Part shown: one piece after another, positions 32,219 to 43,692 of the stretch
Layout: each line of letters begins with the position of its first letter
Numbering within the stretch: the first letter of the stretch is position 1
Source: JBBDMC01 sp963826055
GTDB lineage: Bacteria; Pseudomonadota; Alphaproteobacteria; Rhizobiales; Kaistiaceae
Assembly: GCA_963826055.1 (NCBI GenBank)
Contig: CAWGVO010000006.1
Span: 62,001-126,000 of the forward strand
Length of the DNA stretch: 64,000 bases
Direction: 5' to 3'
Made by a program: the position numbers and the translations under genes
Notes under the pieces: model-generated
Databases searched by the model: none
Told to the model about the DNA's origin: nothing
The model's input: the letters and a program-made list of their open reading frames with translations, nothing else

Positions 32219-33165
32219 ATGAAACTTGCCGGCATCGCCGCTTTCGGCGCGACACTGGTGACGGTGGTGTTTCTGTCGCTGCCTGCGGCGGCACAGACCA
32301 TGATCGATCCGGCCACGATACCGTGCACGGCGTGTCACAACGACACCACGCTGATCGTCTCGAAGGACGCCCAGTTCCACGAGTCGAAGCACGGCACCGG
32401 AGACGCCTTCATCCGCGGTGCCAGCGCCGACTGCGCCGGTTGCCACGGCAGCGAGGGGGCCAAGGCGCGCATCAACGCGCACCTCGCGCCGCACGACCCA
32501 TCAATCGAGGGCGTGGTCAACGTCTCGCCCTACAACTGCCGCACCTGCCACAACATCCACATGACATACACCGTGGCGGACTTCGCGCTCACGGGCGCCG
32601 AGCAGCCGGTGAAGATGGAGAATACGTCTTCGACGTTCGACGGCGGCGCCGGCAACCTCTGCGCCAACTGCCATCAGATCCGCAATCCGATGCCGGTCGC
32701 CGACGGCGGGCAGATCAAGGTCGACAACCCGCGCTGGGGCACGCACCACGGCGTCGAGGCCTCGATGATGCTTGGCGAAGGCGGTCTCGGCGTCGACGGC
32801 GCCATTGGCGCCATGTATCTCTCCGTTCAGGACACGTGCGTCGGCTGCCACATGGGCGACGAGCACAACCATACCTTCGAGGCGCAGGTCTCCCGCTGCA
32901 CCGGGTGCCACCAGGACGCCAAGTCGTTCGACATCGACGGCGTGCAGACCGAGGTCAAGGCGATGCTTGATCAGGTCAAGGGCAAGCTCGTCGCCAAGGG
33001 CGTCCTCAACGCCGACAGCGGGCTGGCGGTTCCCGGCACCTATCCCGAAGCCGGTTGCCTCAGGCGCTTTGGGATTACGTCTTCGTCGTCGAAGATCAGA
33101 GCATGGGCGTCCACAACGCCACCTACACCAAGGCGCTGCTCCAGTACGGGCTCGACAACCTCTGA
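32219..33165 (+). CDS. Periplasmic six-heme c-type cytochrome, frameshifted near the end
   Basis: Electron carrier in the periplasm. A signal peptide ends near AAAQTMID. Six CxxCH heme sites follow: CTACH, CAGCH, CRTCH, CANCH, CVGCH and CTGCH. This spacing resembles the cytochrome c3/NrfB-like multiheme group. The frame shifts near 33055. Dropping two bases there gives PEAVAQALWDYVFVVEDQ and a stop at 33163-33165, which is clearly the natural end. The start ATG 32219 lies behind the FNR-type box. It could deliver electrons to the two divergent MsrP-like proteins or to a respiratory reductase elsewhere. Confidence 0.85.
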
Positions 33166-33266
33166 GCTGCTGACGCGGCACCACGCAATCGCTTGAACGG
33201 CGGCGCTCTCGGGCGCCGCCGTTTCGTTTCGCTCGGCCGTGAGAGAACGAGACCGGCCCGCGACCC

Positions 33267-35320
33267 TCAGGCCGCTTGGGCTCCGGCCCGCTCGATCACC
33301 TGGTCGGCGAGCTTGCCGGTGAGTTCGGCCAGGTGGTCGAACCGGCTCTTGAAGGTGCCGACGCCGGCCGTCGCCGAGCGCAACTCGATGATCAGGTCGC
33401 GAATCTCCGACTGCGGGATCAGCGCTTCGACCACGTCCCAGCCGCTCCATCCCGGCCGCGCGTCGAAGCCGAGCACCTGGCCGCGCCGCTGCGAGACGAT
33501 GCCGTTGACCCGTGCCGTCGCGTCGTTGGGTACCGCGACCTCGACCTTGAGCACCGGCTCCAGCAGCACCGGCCTTGCCTGCGGCATGCCCTCGCGCATG
33601 CCGATCTGCGCCGCCATGCGGAAGGCCTGATCGGACGAATCGACCGTGTGGTACGACCCGTCGGTGAGGGTCACCGCCACATCGACCACCCGGAAGCCCA
33701 GCGGTCCCTTTGCGAGGTACTCGGTAACTCCGGCCTCGACCGCCGGGATGTAGTTGCGCGGCACCACGCCGCCGGTGATCGTCTCCTCGAACTTGAAGCC
33801 CGAGCCGCGCGGCAGCGGCTTGATGTCGAGCACCACATCGCCGAACTGGCCGTGGCCGCCGGATTGTTTCTTGTGGCGGCCGCGCACGCTGACCGCACTG
33901 CGGACGGTCTCCTTGTAGGGAATGGTCGGCTCGTGCGTCTTGACGGCGATGCCGTATTTGCCGGTCAGCCGCTCGAGCGCCACCCGAAGGTGCATTTCGC
34001 CCTGCCCCTCGATGATCGTCTCGCCGGTATCCTGGCTGTGGACGACCAGCAGCGACGGATCCTCCTCCAGCGCCTTGGCCAGCGAGGCCGAAAGCTTCAC
34101 GTCGTCCTTGCGCTCGGTCGAGGCAACCGCGCTGCCGAGCACCGGGTCGGGTGCGGTCAGCTTGATGATCTGCGCCGGAGCCGTCTTGCCGCTGCCGAGC
34201 GTCATGCCGGTCTTGGCTCCGTCGAGCTTGCCGAGACCGACCGTCTCGCCGGTGTCGGCCGCCTCCCGCTTGGTCGCCTGCTGGCCCATGATCCTGAACA
34301 CGCCGGAGACGCGGCCGACCTCGCCGTCGGGGCCGACGAGCGCCGTGCCGTCGCCGAGCGAGCCCGCCGAGCACCCGCACGATCGACAGCTTGCCGCCGT
34401 GGGTGGTGTGCAGCGTCTTCAGCACCTGGGCAACCGCGTCGTTGCCGGTTCTCGACGTTCAGCCGCGCCCGCGTGTCGGTAATGTCGGGCGCCTCGTGGC
34501 GGATCGCCTTCAGCAGCCGGCCGACGCCGTTGCCGTGCTCGGCGGCGCCGATCAGCACCGGGCAGATGTTGCCGCTGCGCATCTCGCGCGCGAGATCGGC
34601 GAACACCGCGTCGCGCGGCGGCTCGATCTCTTCCAGCAACTGCTCCATCAGCTTGTCGTCGTAGTCGGCAAGCGTCTCCAGCATGTGGAAACGCGCCTCG
34701 ACCTCGCGCGCGCGCTCGTCGTCATCGAGCTCGATCACCTCGCTCGCGGCATGCTCGCGGTAAACGTAGGCGCGCTCCAGCGCCAGGTCGATGAAGCCGG
34801 CAACCACCTCGTTCTGCCAGATCGGCAGCTGGCGCAGCACCAGCGGCACGCCGCTCGCCGGCTGCAGCGACTGCAGCGTCTCGCGCACGCTGCCGTCCGC
34901 CTTGTCCATCTTGTTGAGGAAGAGGATGCGCGGGATCCCCTTGTCTTCCAGATTCTTGAGGATGACCTGCAGCGCCGGAATCTTTTTCGGATCGGCCTCC
35001 GCCACCACCACCGCAAGATCGACGCCGGCGAGCACCGCCTCCGCCTCGAAGGCGAACTCGATCGACCCGGGACAATCGAGGAAGGTCAGCTTGTCGCCCA
35101 TGAAGTCGCACTCGGCGATGTTGACCTCGACGCTCATCTGGTGAGCGCGCGCCTCCGGCGATCCGTCGCCGACAGTGTTCTTTTCCGCAACCGTGCCCTG
35201 ACGCGACGTTGCGCCGGTGCGCGCCAACATCGCTTCCAGAAGCGTCGTCTTGCCGCTGGCGAATGGCCCCACCAGTGCAATGCACCGGGGGCCCGCCACT
35301 CTGCCGTTACCGGTACTCAT
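33267..35320 (-). CDS. Elongation factor G-like GTPase, frameshifted
   Basis: Translational GTPase related to EF-G. P-loop in CIALVGPFASGKTTLLEAML, G3 in FLDCPGSIEF (EF-G has DTPGH) and G4 in LFLNKMDKAD. The C-terminal part has domain IV (GGHGQFGDVVLDIKPLPRG) and domain V. Changed switch sequences mark it as the EF-G-like paralogue of alphaproteobacteria rather than the essential fusA, so its job is unclear. Two extra bases, near 34450 (after LNVEN) and near 34375 (after VRVLGG), shift the frame twice. The start ATG 35320 follows GGGGAGG. Confidence 0.85.
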
Positions 35321-35436
35321 GCCGTTGTGCCTCCCCGTTTTTGCTTTTGCCTGAACGCGGACTTGCCGATCGTTCGAGCGACCGGAATCGTTGACCGAGG
35401 GCGGGCGGCGGCCGCCCGCCCTCGGCTCAGCTTGCC

Positions 35437-35913
35437 TTACTGCGCGTAGAACAACTCCATCGAGGTGACGCCGGCCGCGATATTGAGGCCGACCTGGCCC
35501 TGGACGCTGAGCGGCTGCAGCGCGATCGTGCGATTGGAACCGCCGATCAGGACGTTGGCACCGGCGCCGACCACGACCGAAGCCTCCGCCGAGACGCCGG
35601 CGTAGGTACCGCCAAGAGCGCCCGGCGCGAGGCCGGACACCGGGGCCAGCACCGCCCAGACGATCACCGCACCCTTGGTAACGCCGATGTCGAGGCCGAA
35701 CTTGCGGATGGTGCCGGTGTAGTGCTCCGCGCCGCGGTTGTCGGGCGCGAAGGTACAGTTCAGCGCCTTCGCCGACGTAATGATCAGACCGACGCCGCCG
35801 CTGACCGAGCAGGTCAGCACGCCGGCCTTGACGTAGGTCTGTGCCTGGGCCGGAGCGTTGCCGGCAAAACCGGCGCCGAGGGCCACTGCGGCAGCAAACA
35901 GCACTGTTTTCAC
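35437..35913 (-). CDS. DUF992 exported protein
   Basis: 158 residues. A signal peptide (VLFAAAVALGAGFAGNAPAQA) is followed by the DUF992 domain: KAGVLTCSVSGGVGLIITSA and GAEHYTGTIRKFGLDIGVTKG, a small glycine-rich beta protein of the envelope. The GTG start at 35913 has no good ribosome site. ATG codons at 35935 and 35938 behind GGAG read into the same signal peptide only if bases are dropped, so the true start may lie there with an indel between. Confidence 0.78.
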   Translation of the reverse strand: MKTVLFAAAVALGAGFAGNAPAQAQTYVKAGVLTCSVSGGVGLIITSAKALNCTFAPDNRGAEHYTGTIRKFGLDIGVTKGAVIVWAVLAPVSGLAPGALGGTYAGVSAEASVVVGAGANVLIGGSNRTIALQPLSVQGQVGLNIAAGVTSMELFYAQ

Positions 35914-36075
35914 GGTAGAAAGGTCGTTTCAAACGCATCATTGTCTCCAACATTCGCATCTTTTTCATCCCCTTGCGCCATGGTGGCATGACCGGCGCCG
36001 AAGGAAAAGGCCCGGCCCCCGGTGCTTGATCGGAGGTACGGCGAGGGTGCATGTCCCTCGCCCGGAGAACTGCGG

Positions 36076-37054
36076 ATGCTGAACGCCTACCGGATCGCGG
36101 ATGGATGCCTGACGGGCTCGGCGCCCGCCGAAGACGGCATCGATTCCGCCCGATACGGTGTGGATCGATCTCCTGCGTCCGACCGTGGCCGAGGACCGGC
36201 AGGCGGAGCAATTTCTCGGCACCAGCATCCCGACCCGGGAGGAGTCGCAGGAGATCGAGTTCTCCAGCCGCTTCTACACCGAGGACAACGCCGTCTTCAT
36301 GACCGCGAGCCTGCTCGTCGGCGTCGACAAGGGCGAGCCGAAGCTGATGCCGTTCACGCTGGTCGTCGCCGGCGAGCGCATCGCCACCGTCCGCGACGAC
36401 GATTTCCGCGCCCTCGGCCAGTTCCTGTCGCGGGCGGGCAAGCCGACCGGCGGCTGCACCAGCTCGCCGGCGCTTCTCGTCGGGCTGATCGAGGCGATCG
36501 TCGACCGCACCGCCGACGTGCTGGAGCGGATCAGCGCGGTCGTCGACCGCGTCAACCGCGAGATTTTCGCGCGCCAGCAGGGCAGCCGTCGCCGCGACCG
36601 CCAATTGGCCGACCTTATCGCCGACATCGGCTACCAGGGTGACATCGCCGCCAAGGCGCGCGAGGTGCTGGCCTCTCTGGAGCGCCTGGTCCAGTTCGCC
36701 GGAGTGGCGCTGCCGACCGCCTACGCCAAAGGCAGCCACCGCGCCCGCCTCAAGCTCGTCGGCCGCGACATCCGCTCGCTCGAGGATCAGGTCACGTTTC
36801 TGTCGAACAAGATCGACTTCCTGCTGACCGCCTCCCTCGGCCTCATCTCGGTGGAGCAGAACGAGGTCATCCGCGTGCTGACGGTGGCAGCAACCGTGTT
36901 TTTCCCGCCGACGCTGATCGGCACGATCTACGGCATGAACTTCCACTGGATGCCGGAACTCGACTGGCCCTTCGGCTATCCGCTGGCGATCGTGCTGATG
37001 GCCGCCTCGGCCCTGGCGCCGATACTCTACTTCCGCCGCCGCGGCTGGCTGTAG
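36076..37054 (+). CDS. corA: CorA-type divalent metal transporter, frameshifted
   Basis: Magnesium (or cobalt/nickel) channel of the inner membrane. A long helical cytoplasmic domain is followed by two C-terminal helices with the signature TIYGMNFHWMPELDWPFGYP between them. The start ATG 36076 (MLNAYRIADGCLTG) has GGAG eight bases upstream. One extra base near 36142 shifts the frame; the main part resumes IPPDTVWIDLLRPTVAEDRQ. The length is normal, about 325 residues, once joined. It is convergent with the fecR-type gene. Confidence 0.88.
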
Positions 37055-37064
37055 GAGGCCGCCG

Positions 37065-37687
37065 CTACGGGAACGTGACGGTGGCGACCGCGCGGTTGAC
37101 CTTGTCCCGTCCCCACACCACGACCGGACCCGGCGGCACCGCGGCGTTGGCGAAGCTGGTGCCCTGACCGGGCGCGGTCAGATTGACCGTCGCCCCGGCA
37201 TGGGTGACCGACACCGCACCCTCGAACAGGAAGACGCCGAAGCCGCCGTCGACCGGCCCGCCCCAGAAGTTGGTGCCGCGCACACCGATGACGGCGAACG
37301 GCGTGGTGACCTAGCCTGGTGCGTCGTACCCGCCGGCAGCTTGCCGGAAACGAAGCGGAAGGCGCCCGCGACGGTGGTGCGCAACCGGCTCACGCGCCCG
37401 GGATCGTAAACGAACGTGTCGATCCTGAGTCGCGCATTCGCGCCGAGGGTGAGCACGGTGTCGTCGTCGAGGGTCAGTTCGAGACGGGTCCCGGCACCGG
37501 TCACCACCGTCTCGTTGAGGCTAACGGGATCGTCCGTAGCGAGCTGGTGCCAGACATCCTCCGCCACGCCCCTCGCCGTCCCGTAGAGCCGGCTCACCTT
37601 GCCGACGGCGGTGGCGGCCGAAGCCGCCGGGGCGACCATCAGCGCGAAGCACAGAATCGACAGCCCAAGTAGCGGCTTGGAGCGCAT
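37065..37687 (-). CDS. FecR-domain exported protein, frameshifted
   Basis: A signal peptide (LLGLSILCFALMVAPAASAA) is followed by a FecR-type domain: GKVSRLYGTARGVAED, TRLELTLDDDTVLTLGANA, then in another frame VTTPFAVIGVRGTNFWGGPV and the C-terminus. The break is near 37310, where one base is missing or two are extra. Stand-alone FecR proteins of this kind are usually periplasmic and not linked to iron uptake. The start ATG 37687 has no strong ribosome site. Confidence 0.75.
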
Positions 37688-37738
37688 TCCCGAATCAAAA
37701 CATAATCTCCCGTGAAACGGCAAGGAGGCATGAAGAAC

Positions 37739-37921
37739 ATGTCCGCCCCGAAACAACCGGCCACGAACGTGGAGCCTTCGGCGGACGACCGCATCGCGGC
37801 CGCCCGTGCGCGGCTTTCCGCCATCGACGCCGCGCTTTTCCCACAGATCACCGCGATCCCGTTCTACGAGCAGGCGGTGCTGGTGCGGCGCGCCGTGACC
37901 CGCCTCTTCGGCGATGACTGA
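37739..37921 (+). CDS. Small helical protein (60 residues), first of a two-gene unit
   Basis: Unrecognised. The sequence MSAPKQPATNVEPSADDR leads into one amphipathic helix region (AAARARLSAIDAALFP). AAGGAGG lies ten bases upstream of this ATG, whereas an ATG nine bases earlier sits directly on it. The stop overlaps the next ATG by eight bases, so the two are coupled. Confidence 0.6.
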   Translation: MSAPKQPATNVEPSADDRIAAARARLSAIDAALFPQITAIPFYEQAVLVRRAVTRLFGDD

Positions 37922-38441
37922 GGCGATCCGTCTCCACGCCGACGTCGGCGCCTGGAACCTCGCAGCGCTCGCGGACGAGGCGGCCTTCGACCGCCACCAC
38001 GTCGCGGTCGCAGCCGCCATCGCCGACCGCATCGGTGCCGGCGTCGAGATCGACCCCGGCGCGCGGCGGCGCGCCTTCACCGACTGGATCGCCAGCTTGA
38101 AGGAGACCGACGAGACCGAAACCGGCGCGCCGGCGTTCGTCGCGGTCTGCGCCAGGCTGATCGGCGCCCTCGTCGGCCGGCCGATCGTCACCTTCGTCTG
38201 GTCGGGCAACGCCCAACCCGGCCGGATGGCGGCGGCAGTGCTCAGGTTTCCGAACGAGGTGACGGCGCTGGCGAGCGGCGCCGCCGTTTACCTGTTACGC
38301 ATACGGGCGCTCACCGGCCGCGATCCAAGCATCGCGCTTTCGGCCCTCGTCGTGGAGAACGCCGCCGCCAACCTGCGCCACAACACCGACGCGGCTTATC
38401 GCTTTCGCGAGTTGCTGCAACTGACAACACAGTGGAATTGA
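37914..38441 (+). CDS. Hypothetical helical protein downstream of the 60-residue protein
   Basis: 175 residues, mostly helical, with no membrane span or signal peptide. I do not recognise a family. Segments such as RFPNEVTALASGAAVYLLRI and NAAANLRHNTDAAYRFREL look like a globular helical bundle. Its ATG lies within the end of the preceding small gene. The ParA-like pair begins 95 bases downstream on the same strand, so all four could form one transcript. Confidence 0.55.
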   Translation: MTEAIRLHADVGAWNLAALADEAAFDRHHVAVAAAIADRIGAGVEIDPGARRRAFTDWIASLKETDETETGAPAFVAVCARLIGALVGRPIVTFVWSGNAQPGRMAAAVLRFPNEVTALASGAAVYLLRIRALTGRDPSIALSALVVENAAANLRHNTDAAYRFRELLQLTTQWN

Positions 38442-38535
38442 GGCCGTCACGCGCCCGCTACACCGTTCTGCCATGATTGTGGGCTAAACGTGGCCGCGAC
38501 TCCGGATGCGGGCTGGGGCCAGCCGAGGACGGGGC

Positions 38536-39354
38536 ATGCTCACCACAGCAGAGAAAGACAAGGCGACTCAAATTCCAATGGCAAAAGCGACCGCGGAGAA
38601 GTCCACCGGACAGAAGACAACCACCACGCCGAGCGTCATTCTGGTCGGCGCCGACAAGGGCGGCGTCGGCAAGACGACCGTCACGCGGACGTTGCTCGAC
38701 TATCTCGGCGCGCGCCAAATTCCGCGACGTGCCTTCGATACCGAGTGGCCGCGAGGTTCGCTCAACCGTTTCCACCCGGACATCACCGAGGTGGTCAACG
38801 TGACCTCGGCGGCCGACCAGATGAAGATCTTCGACACCATCAACGCCTCCGAGGCGACGGTGATCGACGTCCGCGCCGGCTTGCTGTCGACGACACTGAC
38901 GGCGCTGAGCGACATCGGTTTCCTCGACGCGGCCCGGAACGGCGACTACACCTTCGCCGTCTTCCACATCCTCGGGCCGTCCATCGGCTCGCTCGACGAG
39001 ATCGCCGAAGCGGCCAACTTCCTCGGCGGCGCCCAGCATTTCCTGGTCAAGAACCTCATCAACAACTCGACTTTCTTCGAGTGGGACCCCTCGACCTACA
39101 ACAGCTATTTCAAGAAGATGAAGGGTGCCCGCGAGATAACCGTCTCGCACCTCAACGAGCTTGCCTGCGAACAGGTCGAACTGACGTCGGTGCCATTCAC
39201 CTCTTTCATCGACAACCGGACCGCCGACGGCAAACCCGCCGCCTATTCGTTCGTGCTGAGAGGCTACGTGCGCCACTGGCTCAATCAGGTGTGGTCCGAG
39301 TACGACCGCGTCGGCCTGACCGATCTGGTCCAGCACAAGCAGCGGGCCGCCTGA
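38536..39354 (+). CDS. ParA/MinD-like P-loop ATPase
   Basis: 272 residues. The deviant Walker A motif is intact in LVGADKGGVGKTTVTRTLLD, with the signature lysine of the ParA/MinD group. FDTEWPRGSL follows where ParA has its switch region, and TVIDVRAGLLSTT resembles Walker B. It is not next to parB or an origin, so plasmid partition is unlikely. Such proteins can position envelope machines or conjugation proteins (MobD-like). The start at 38536 is uncertain; ATG 38578 (MAKATAEKSTG) is the alternative. The next gene is a degenerate relative. Confidence 0.72.
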   Translation: MLTTAEKDKATQIPMAKATAEKSTGQKTTTTPSVILVGADKGGVGKTTVTRTLLDYLGARQIPRRAFDTEWPRGSLNRFHPDITEVVNVTSAADQMKIFDTINASEATVIDVRAGLLSTTLTALSDIGFLDAARNGDYTFAVFHILGPSIGSLDEIAEAANFLGGAQHFLVKNLINNSTFFEWDPSTYNSYFKKMKGAREITVSHLNELACEQVELTSVPFTSFIDNRTADGKPAAYSFVLRGYVRHWLNQVWSEYDRVGLTDLVQHKQRAA

Positions 39355-39373
39355 GGGGCGACCCGCCGAGGCG

Positions 39374-40153
39374 ATGTTCGCCCCCAGTCCGCAGGAGCCG
39401 GCGCTCGTCGCGGTCGAAGTGACCGGACCGGAGGCGCCGGCGGCGGAACCTCGCCGCCAGCCCATCTTCGTCGTCTGCTCACCCCGCCCGCGCGTCGGCT
39501 GCACACTGATCGCGCGGCTGCTGGTGGAGTATCTGGTGAACGATGGCCGCCGGCCGCTCGCCTTCGACGTCAGCCCCGACGACCGGGCGCTGGCGCGACA
39601 CCTGCCGCTGCAGGCGGTGCCCGCGAGCCTCGCCGACACCCGCGGCGAGGTGGCCCTCTTCGATCGGCTGATCCTCAACGACGGCGCCCCCAAAGTCATC
39701 GACCTCGCGGCCGATCAGTACGACCGCTTCTTCACCGTCACCGGCCGCATCGGCTTCGCCGGGGAAGCGAAGCTCAGGGCGATCGACATGGTCGTCCTGT
39801 TCGTCACCCTCGCAGGCGACCGCAAGTGCGAGGACGCTTATCGGCGCCTGTTCATGCGCCGCGGCGCCTTCACCATCGTGCCGGTGGTCAACGCCGCCAA
39901 CGAGCGCCCCGGTGACCGCGACCCCGTCCTGCCCGACGGCAGCCTGCCGCCGCTCCGCATCGCGCGGCTGCCGCCCGCCCCCGCCGGCCTCGTCGACGGC
40001 CCCGGCTTCTCGTTCGCCAACGCGTTGCAGCGGCCGGGAGAGCAGCCGGCGATCCACGAATGGGTCGAGCGTACGTTCCTGGCTTTCCGCGACCTGGAAC
40101 TGCGCCTGCAGATGGCGGAATTCGCCGACCTGTTCCGACTGTTCGCCGGCTGA
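39374..40153 (+). CDS. ParA-like protein with degenerate P-loop
   Basis: 259 residues, apparently related to the preceding ATPase. In place of KGGVGKT it has IFVVCSPRPRVGCTLIARLL: Gly-Lys-Thr is replaced by Gly-Cys-Thr, so ATP hydrolysis is doubtful. FDVSPDDRALARHLP and APKVIDLAADQYDRFFTV sit where switch and Walker B regions would be. The 19-base gap to the first ATPase indicates an operon. It may be a non-hydrolysing partner of the first. Family otherwise unrecognised. Confidence 0.62.
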   Translation: MFAPSPQEPALVAVEVTGPEAPAAEPRRQPIFVVCSPRPRVGCTLIARLLVEYLVNDGRRPLAFDVSPDDRALARHLPLQAVPASLADTRGEVALFDRLILNDGAPKVIDLAADQYDRFFTVTGRIGFAGEAKLRAIDMVVLFVTLAGDRKCEDAYRRLFMRRGAFTIVPVVNAANERPGDRDPVLPDGSLPPLRIARLPPAPAGLVDGPGFSFANALQRPGEQPAIHEWVERTFLAFRDLELRLQMAEFADLFRLFAG

Positions 40154-40172
40154 GTTGCGTTGCCCCTGCCGC

Positions 40173-40763
40173 TCAGGGACCCGTGAAGGGCGCCTCCAGT
40201 TTGCCCGCGGCCAGCACGTGTCCCTTGATTGCCGCGGTCAGCGTGTCGGTGTTCACGTCGGCCTGCGCCAGCGTCAACGGCGCGTCGATGGCGAAGACCT
40301 GGTAGACGTAGTTGTGGGTCTGCCCGGAAGGCGGCCGCGGCCCGAAGTAGCCCGCGCTGTTGCGGGCGGACGCCTGCATGGCGCCTGCCGGGGCGGAGAG
40401 CGACACTTCCTTTGGCAGGTCCTGCGGCAGTGAGGTGACGTTTGCCGGGATGTTGTAGATGATCCAGTGCTGGTTCGGCTTGTCGCGTCCGACGATCGGG
40501 TCCTGGAGGACGACGACGTAGGCCCCTGTACCGGCCGGCCCGGCGCTCCAGTTCAGCGCGGGGGATTTGCTGTCACCGTAGCTGGAGAATTTCACGTCGA
40601 TGGGTTTCCCCGCGGCAATGTCCGGCGATGTGAAGTCAAGGGCCGGAACACCCGCGGCGACATTGTCGAACACGGTCTTCGGAACGTCCTGGGCCAGCGC
40701 GGGCATCGCCGACCCGGCAAGAACTGCGGCAAAGGCAGCGGCCGCCAACGCAATCGATCGCAT
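40173..40763 (-). CDS. YbhB/YbcL (Raf kinase inhibitor-like) periplasmic protein
   Basis: 196 residues. A signal peptide (SIALAAAAFAAVLAGSAMPA) precedes the PEBP fold: PALDFTSPDIAAGKPI, SPALNWSAGPAGTGAYVVVL, QHWIIYNIPA and FGPRPPSGQTHNYVYQVFA carry the anion-binding pocket (Asp, His and Arg residues). Ligand unknown. The start ATG 40763 follows GGGAGGT. Convergent with the ParA-like pair, with 19 bases between stops. Confidence 0.88.
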   Translation of the reverse strand: MRSIALAAAAFAAVLAGSAMPALAQDVPKTVFDNVAAGVPALDFTSPDIAAGKPIDVKFSSYGDSKSPALNWSAGPAGTGAYVVVLQDPIVGRDKPNQHWIIYNIPANVTSLPQDLPKEVSLSAPAGAMQASARNSAGYFGPRPPSGQTHNYVYQVFAIDAPLTLAQADVNTDTLTAAIKGHVLAAGKLEAPFTGP

Positions 40764-40970
40764 AACCACCTCCCAGATGTTTGGAGACACCCTTGTGAAC
40801 CAGGGCTCGCCTACGAGTGATCCTATCTCGGCCCGGCGCAGCAGCGCTGCATCCGGACACACGCTTCAGCTCCCCAACTCGCGCCGGGTATTCTAGATCA
40901 GACCACAGCGCCAGTCACATACGGAAAAGAATCCATTCGACCGGCCCACCGGAGCGCGAGCCGCGCGGCG

Positions 40971-42174
<1,204 letters not shown>

Positions 42175-42301
42175 CGGATCGATCTCTCGATTGGGGAAGC
42201 GGCGGGCCGCAAACTAGTGGCCGGCGCCAGGCCACGCAAGGACAAGGACAGCCTGGAAGGCCGTCGCATACAATGGCGGCCACCGCCACCGGAGGAAGGC
42301 C

Positions 42302-43603
42302 ATGAACCTCGCCCGCCTCGCCGCGGAACGATTGGACAGCAAAGGACCGATCGGCGTCGCGCTGATCGGCGCCGGCAAGTTCGGCTCCATGTTCCTGTCG
42401 CAGGTGCCGACCTCGCCGGCGATCCGGGTTGCCGCAATCGCCGATCTCAACGTCGAAGCCGCCCGTGGCGCCTGCCGGCGGGTCGGCTGGAACGAGGAGC
42501 GGATCGGCGCTTGCCGGTTCACCGATGACGCCGCGTTGGCGGTCGTCGGCGACGACGTCGAGGTCGTGGTCGAGGCAACCGGCAACCCTGTCGCCGGCAT
42601 CCGCCACGCCCTCGCCGCCATCGATACGGGCAAGCACATCGTCATGGTCAACGTCGAGGCGGATGCTCTTGCCGGCCCTGCCCTTGCAAGCCGGGCGCGG
42701 TCGGCGGGCCTCGTCTACTCGATGGCCTACGGTGACCAGCCGGCGCTGATCGCCGAGCTGGTCGACTGGGCGCGCGCCTGCGGCTTTTCGGTCACCGCCG
42801 CCGGCAAGGGCACCAAGTACCACCCCGACTACCACGCCGTGACGCCCGACGACGTGTGGACCCACTACGGTCTCGACCCGGTCCGCGCCAGGGCCGCCGG
42901 CATGAACCCGCAGATGTTCAACTCGTTCCTCGACGGCACCAAGTCGGCGATCGAGATGGCGGCGGTCGCCAACGCCTGCGCCCTCGGCGTCCCCACCGAT
43001 GGCCTCGCCTTCCCGCCGTGTGGCGTCGACCGCCTCGCCGAGGTGTTGCGGCCGCGCGATCGGGGCGGCGTGCTCGAAAACACCGGCATGGTCGAGGTGG
43101 TCTCATCGATCGAACGCGACGGCGGGCCGGTCACCGGCGACCTGCGCTGGGGGGTCTACGTCGTGGTCGAGGCACCCAACGACTACACCGCCGCCTGCTT
43201 CGAGCAGTACGGCATGAAGACCGACGCCAGCGGCCGCTTCGCCGCCCTCTACCGGCCCTCGCACCTGATCGGACTCGAACTCGGCGTTTCGGTGCTGTCG
43301 GCGACCCTGCGCGGCGAGCCGACCGGATCGACCGGCCGCTTCCGCGGCGACGCGGTCGCCGTCGCCAAGCGCGACCTTGCAGCCGGCGAGATCCTCGACG
43401 GCGAAGGCGGTTACACCGTGTGGGGCAAGCTCTGGCCGGCGGCGAGAAGCCTTGCCCACGGCGCCCTGCCGATCGGACTTGCCGCCGGCGTTCCCCTCAC
43501 CCGTGCGGTCGTAGCCGGCAACGTAGTGTGCTGGCGAGACGTTGCGATGGCGGACTCGGAAGCCGTGAGACTGCGACGCGAATCCGAGACGACGGCGACG
43601 TAG
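42302..43603 (+). CDS. NAD(P)-dependent dehydrogenase with C-terminal SAF domain
   Basis: 433 residues. An N-terminal Rossmann fold (IGVALIGAGKFGSMFLSQV) and homoserine-dehydrogenase-like core (EATGNPVAGIRHALAAIDTG) end in a SAF domain (VAVAKRDLAAGEILDGEGGY). The family is common beside sugar-acid and polyol catabolic genes, but none are adjacent here, so the substrate is open. The start ATG 42302 follows GGAGGAAGG. Divergent from aatA with 127 bases between. Confidence 0.8.
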   Translation: MNLARLAAERLDSKGPIGVALIGAGKFGSMFLSQVPTSPAIRVAAIADLNVEAARGACRRVGWNEERIGACRFTDDAALAVVGDDVEVVVEATGNPVAGIRHALAAIDTGKHIVMVNVEADALAGPALASRARSAGLVYSMAYGDQPALIAELVDWARACGFSVTAAGKGTKYHPDYHAVTPDDVWTHYGLDPVRARAAGMNPQMFNSFLDGTKSAIEMAAVANACALGVPTDGLAFPPCGVDRLAEVLRPRDRGGVLENTGMVEVVSSIERDGGPVTGDLRWGVYVVVEAPNDYTAACFEQYGMKTDASGRFAALYRPSHLIGLELGVSVLSATLRGEPTGSTGRFRGDAVAVAKRDLAAGEILDGEGGYTVWGKLWPAARSLAHGALPIGLAAGVPLTRAVVAGNVVCWRDVAMADSEAVRLRRESETTAT

Positions 43604-43692
43604 TGCCGCAAGCGTCCATCGTTCGCGCAGATGCCGCAAAGGCGCCGCGTTTGCTTGCGAACTTCGCCTGAGGTCAAGACTAGGGGAGAGCC

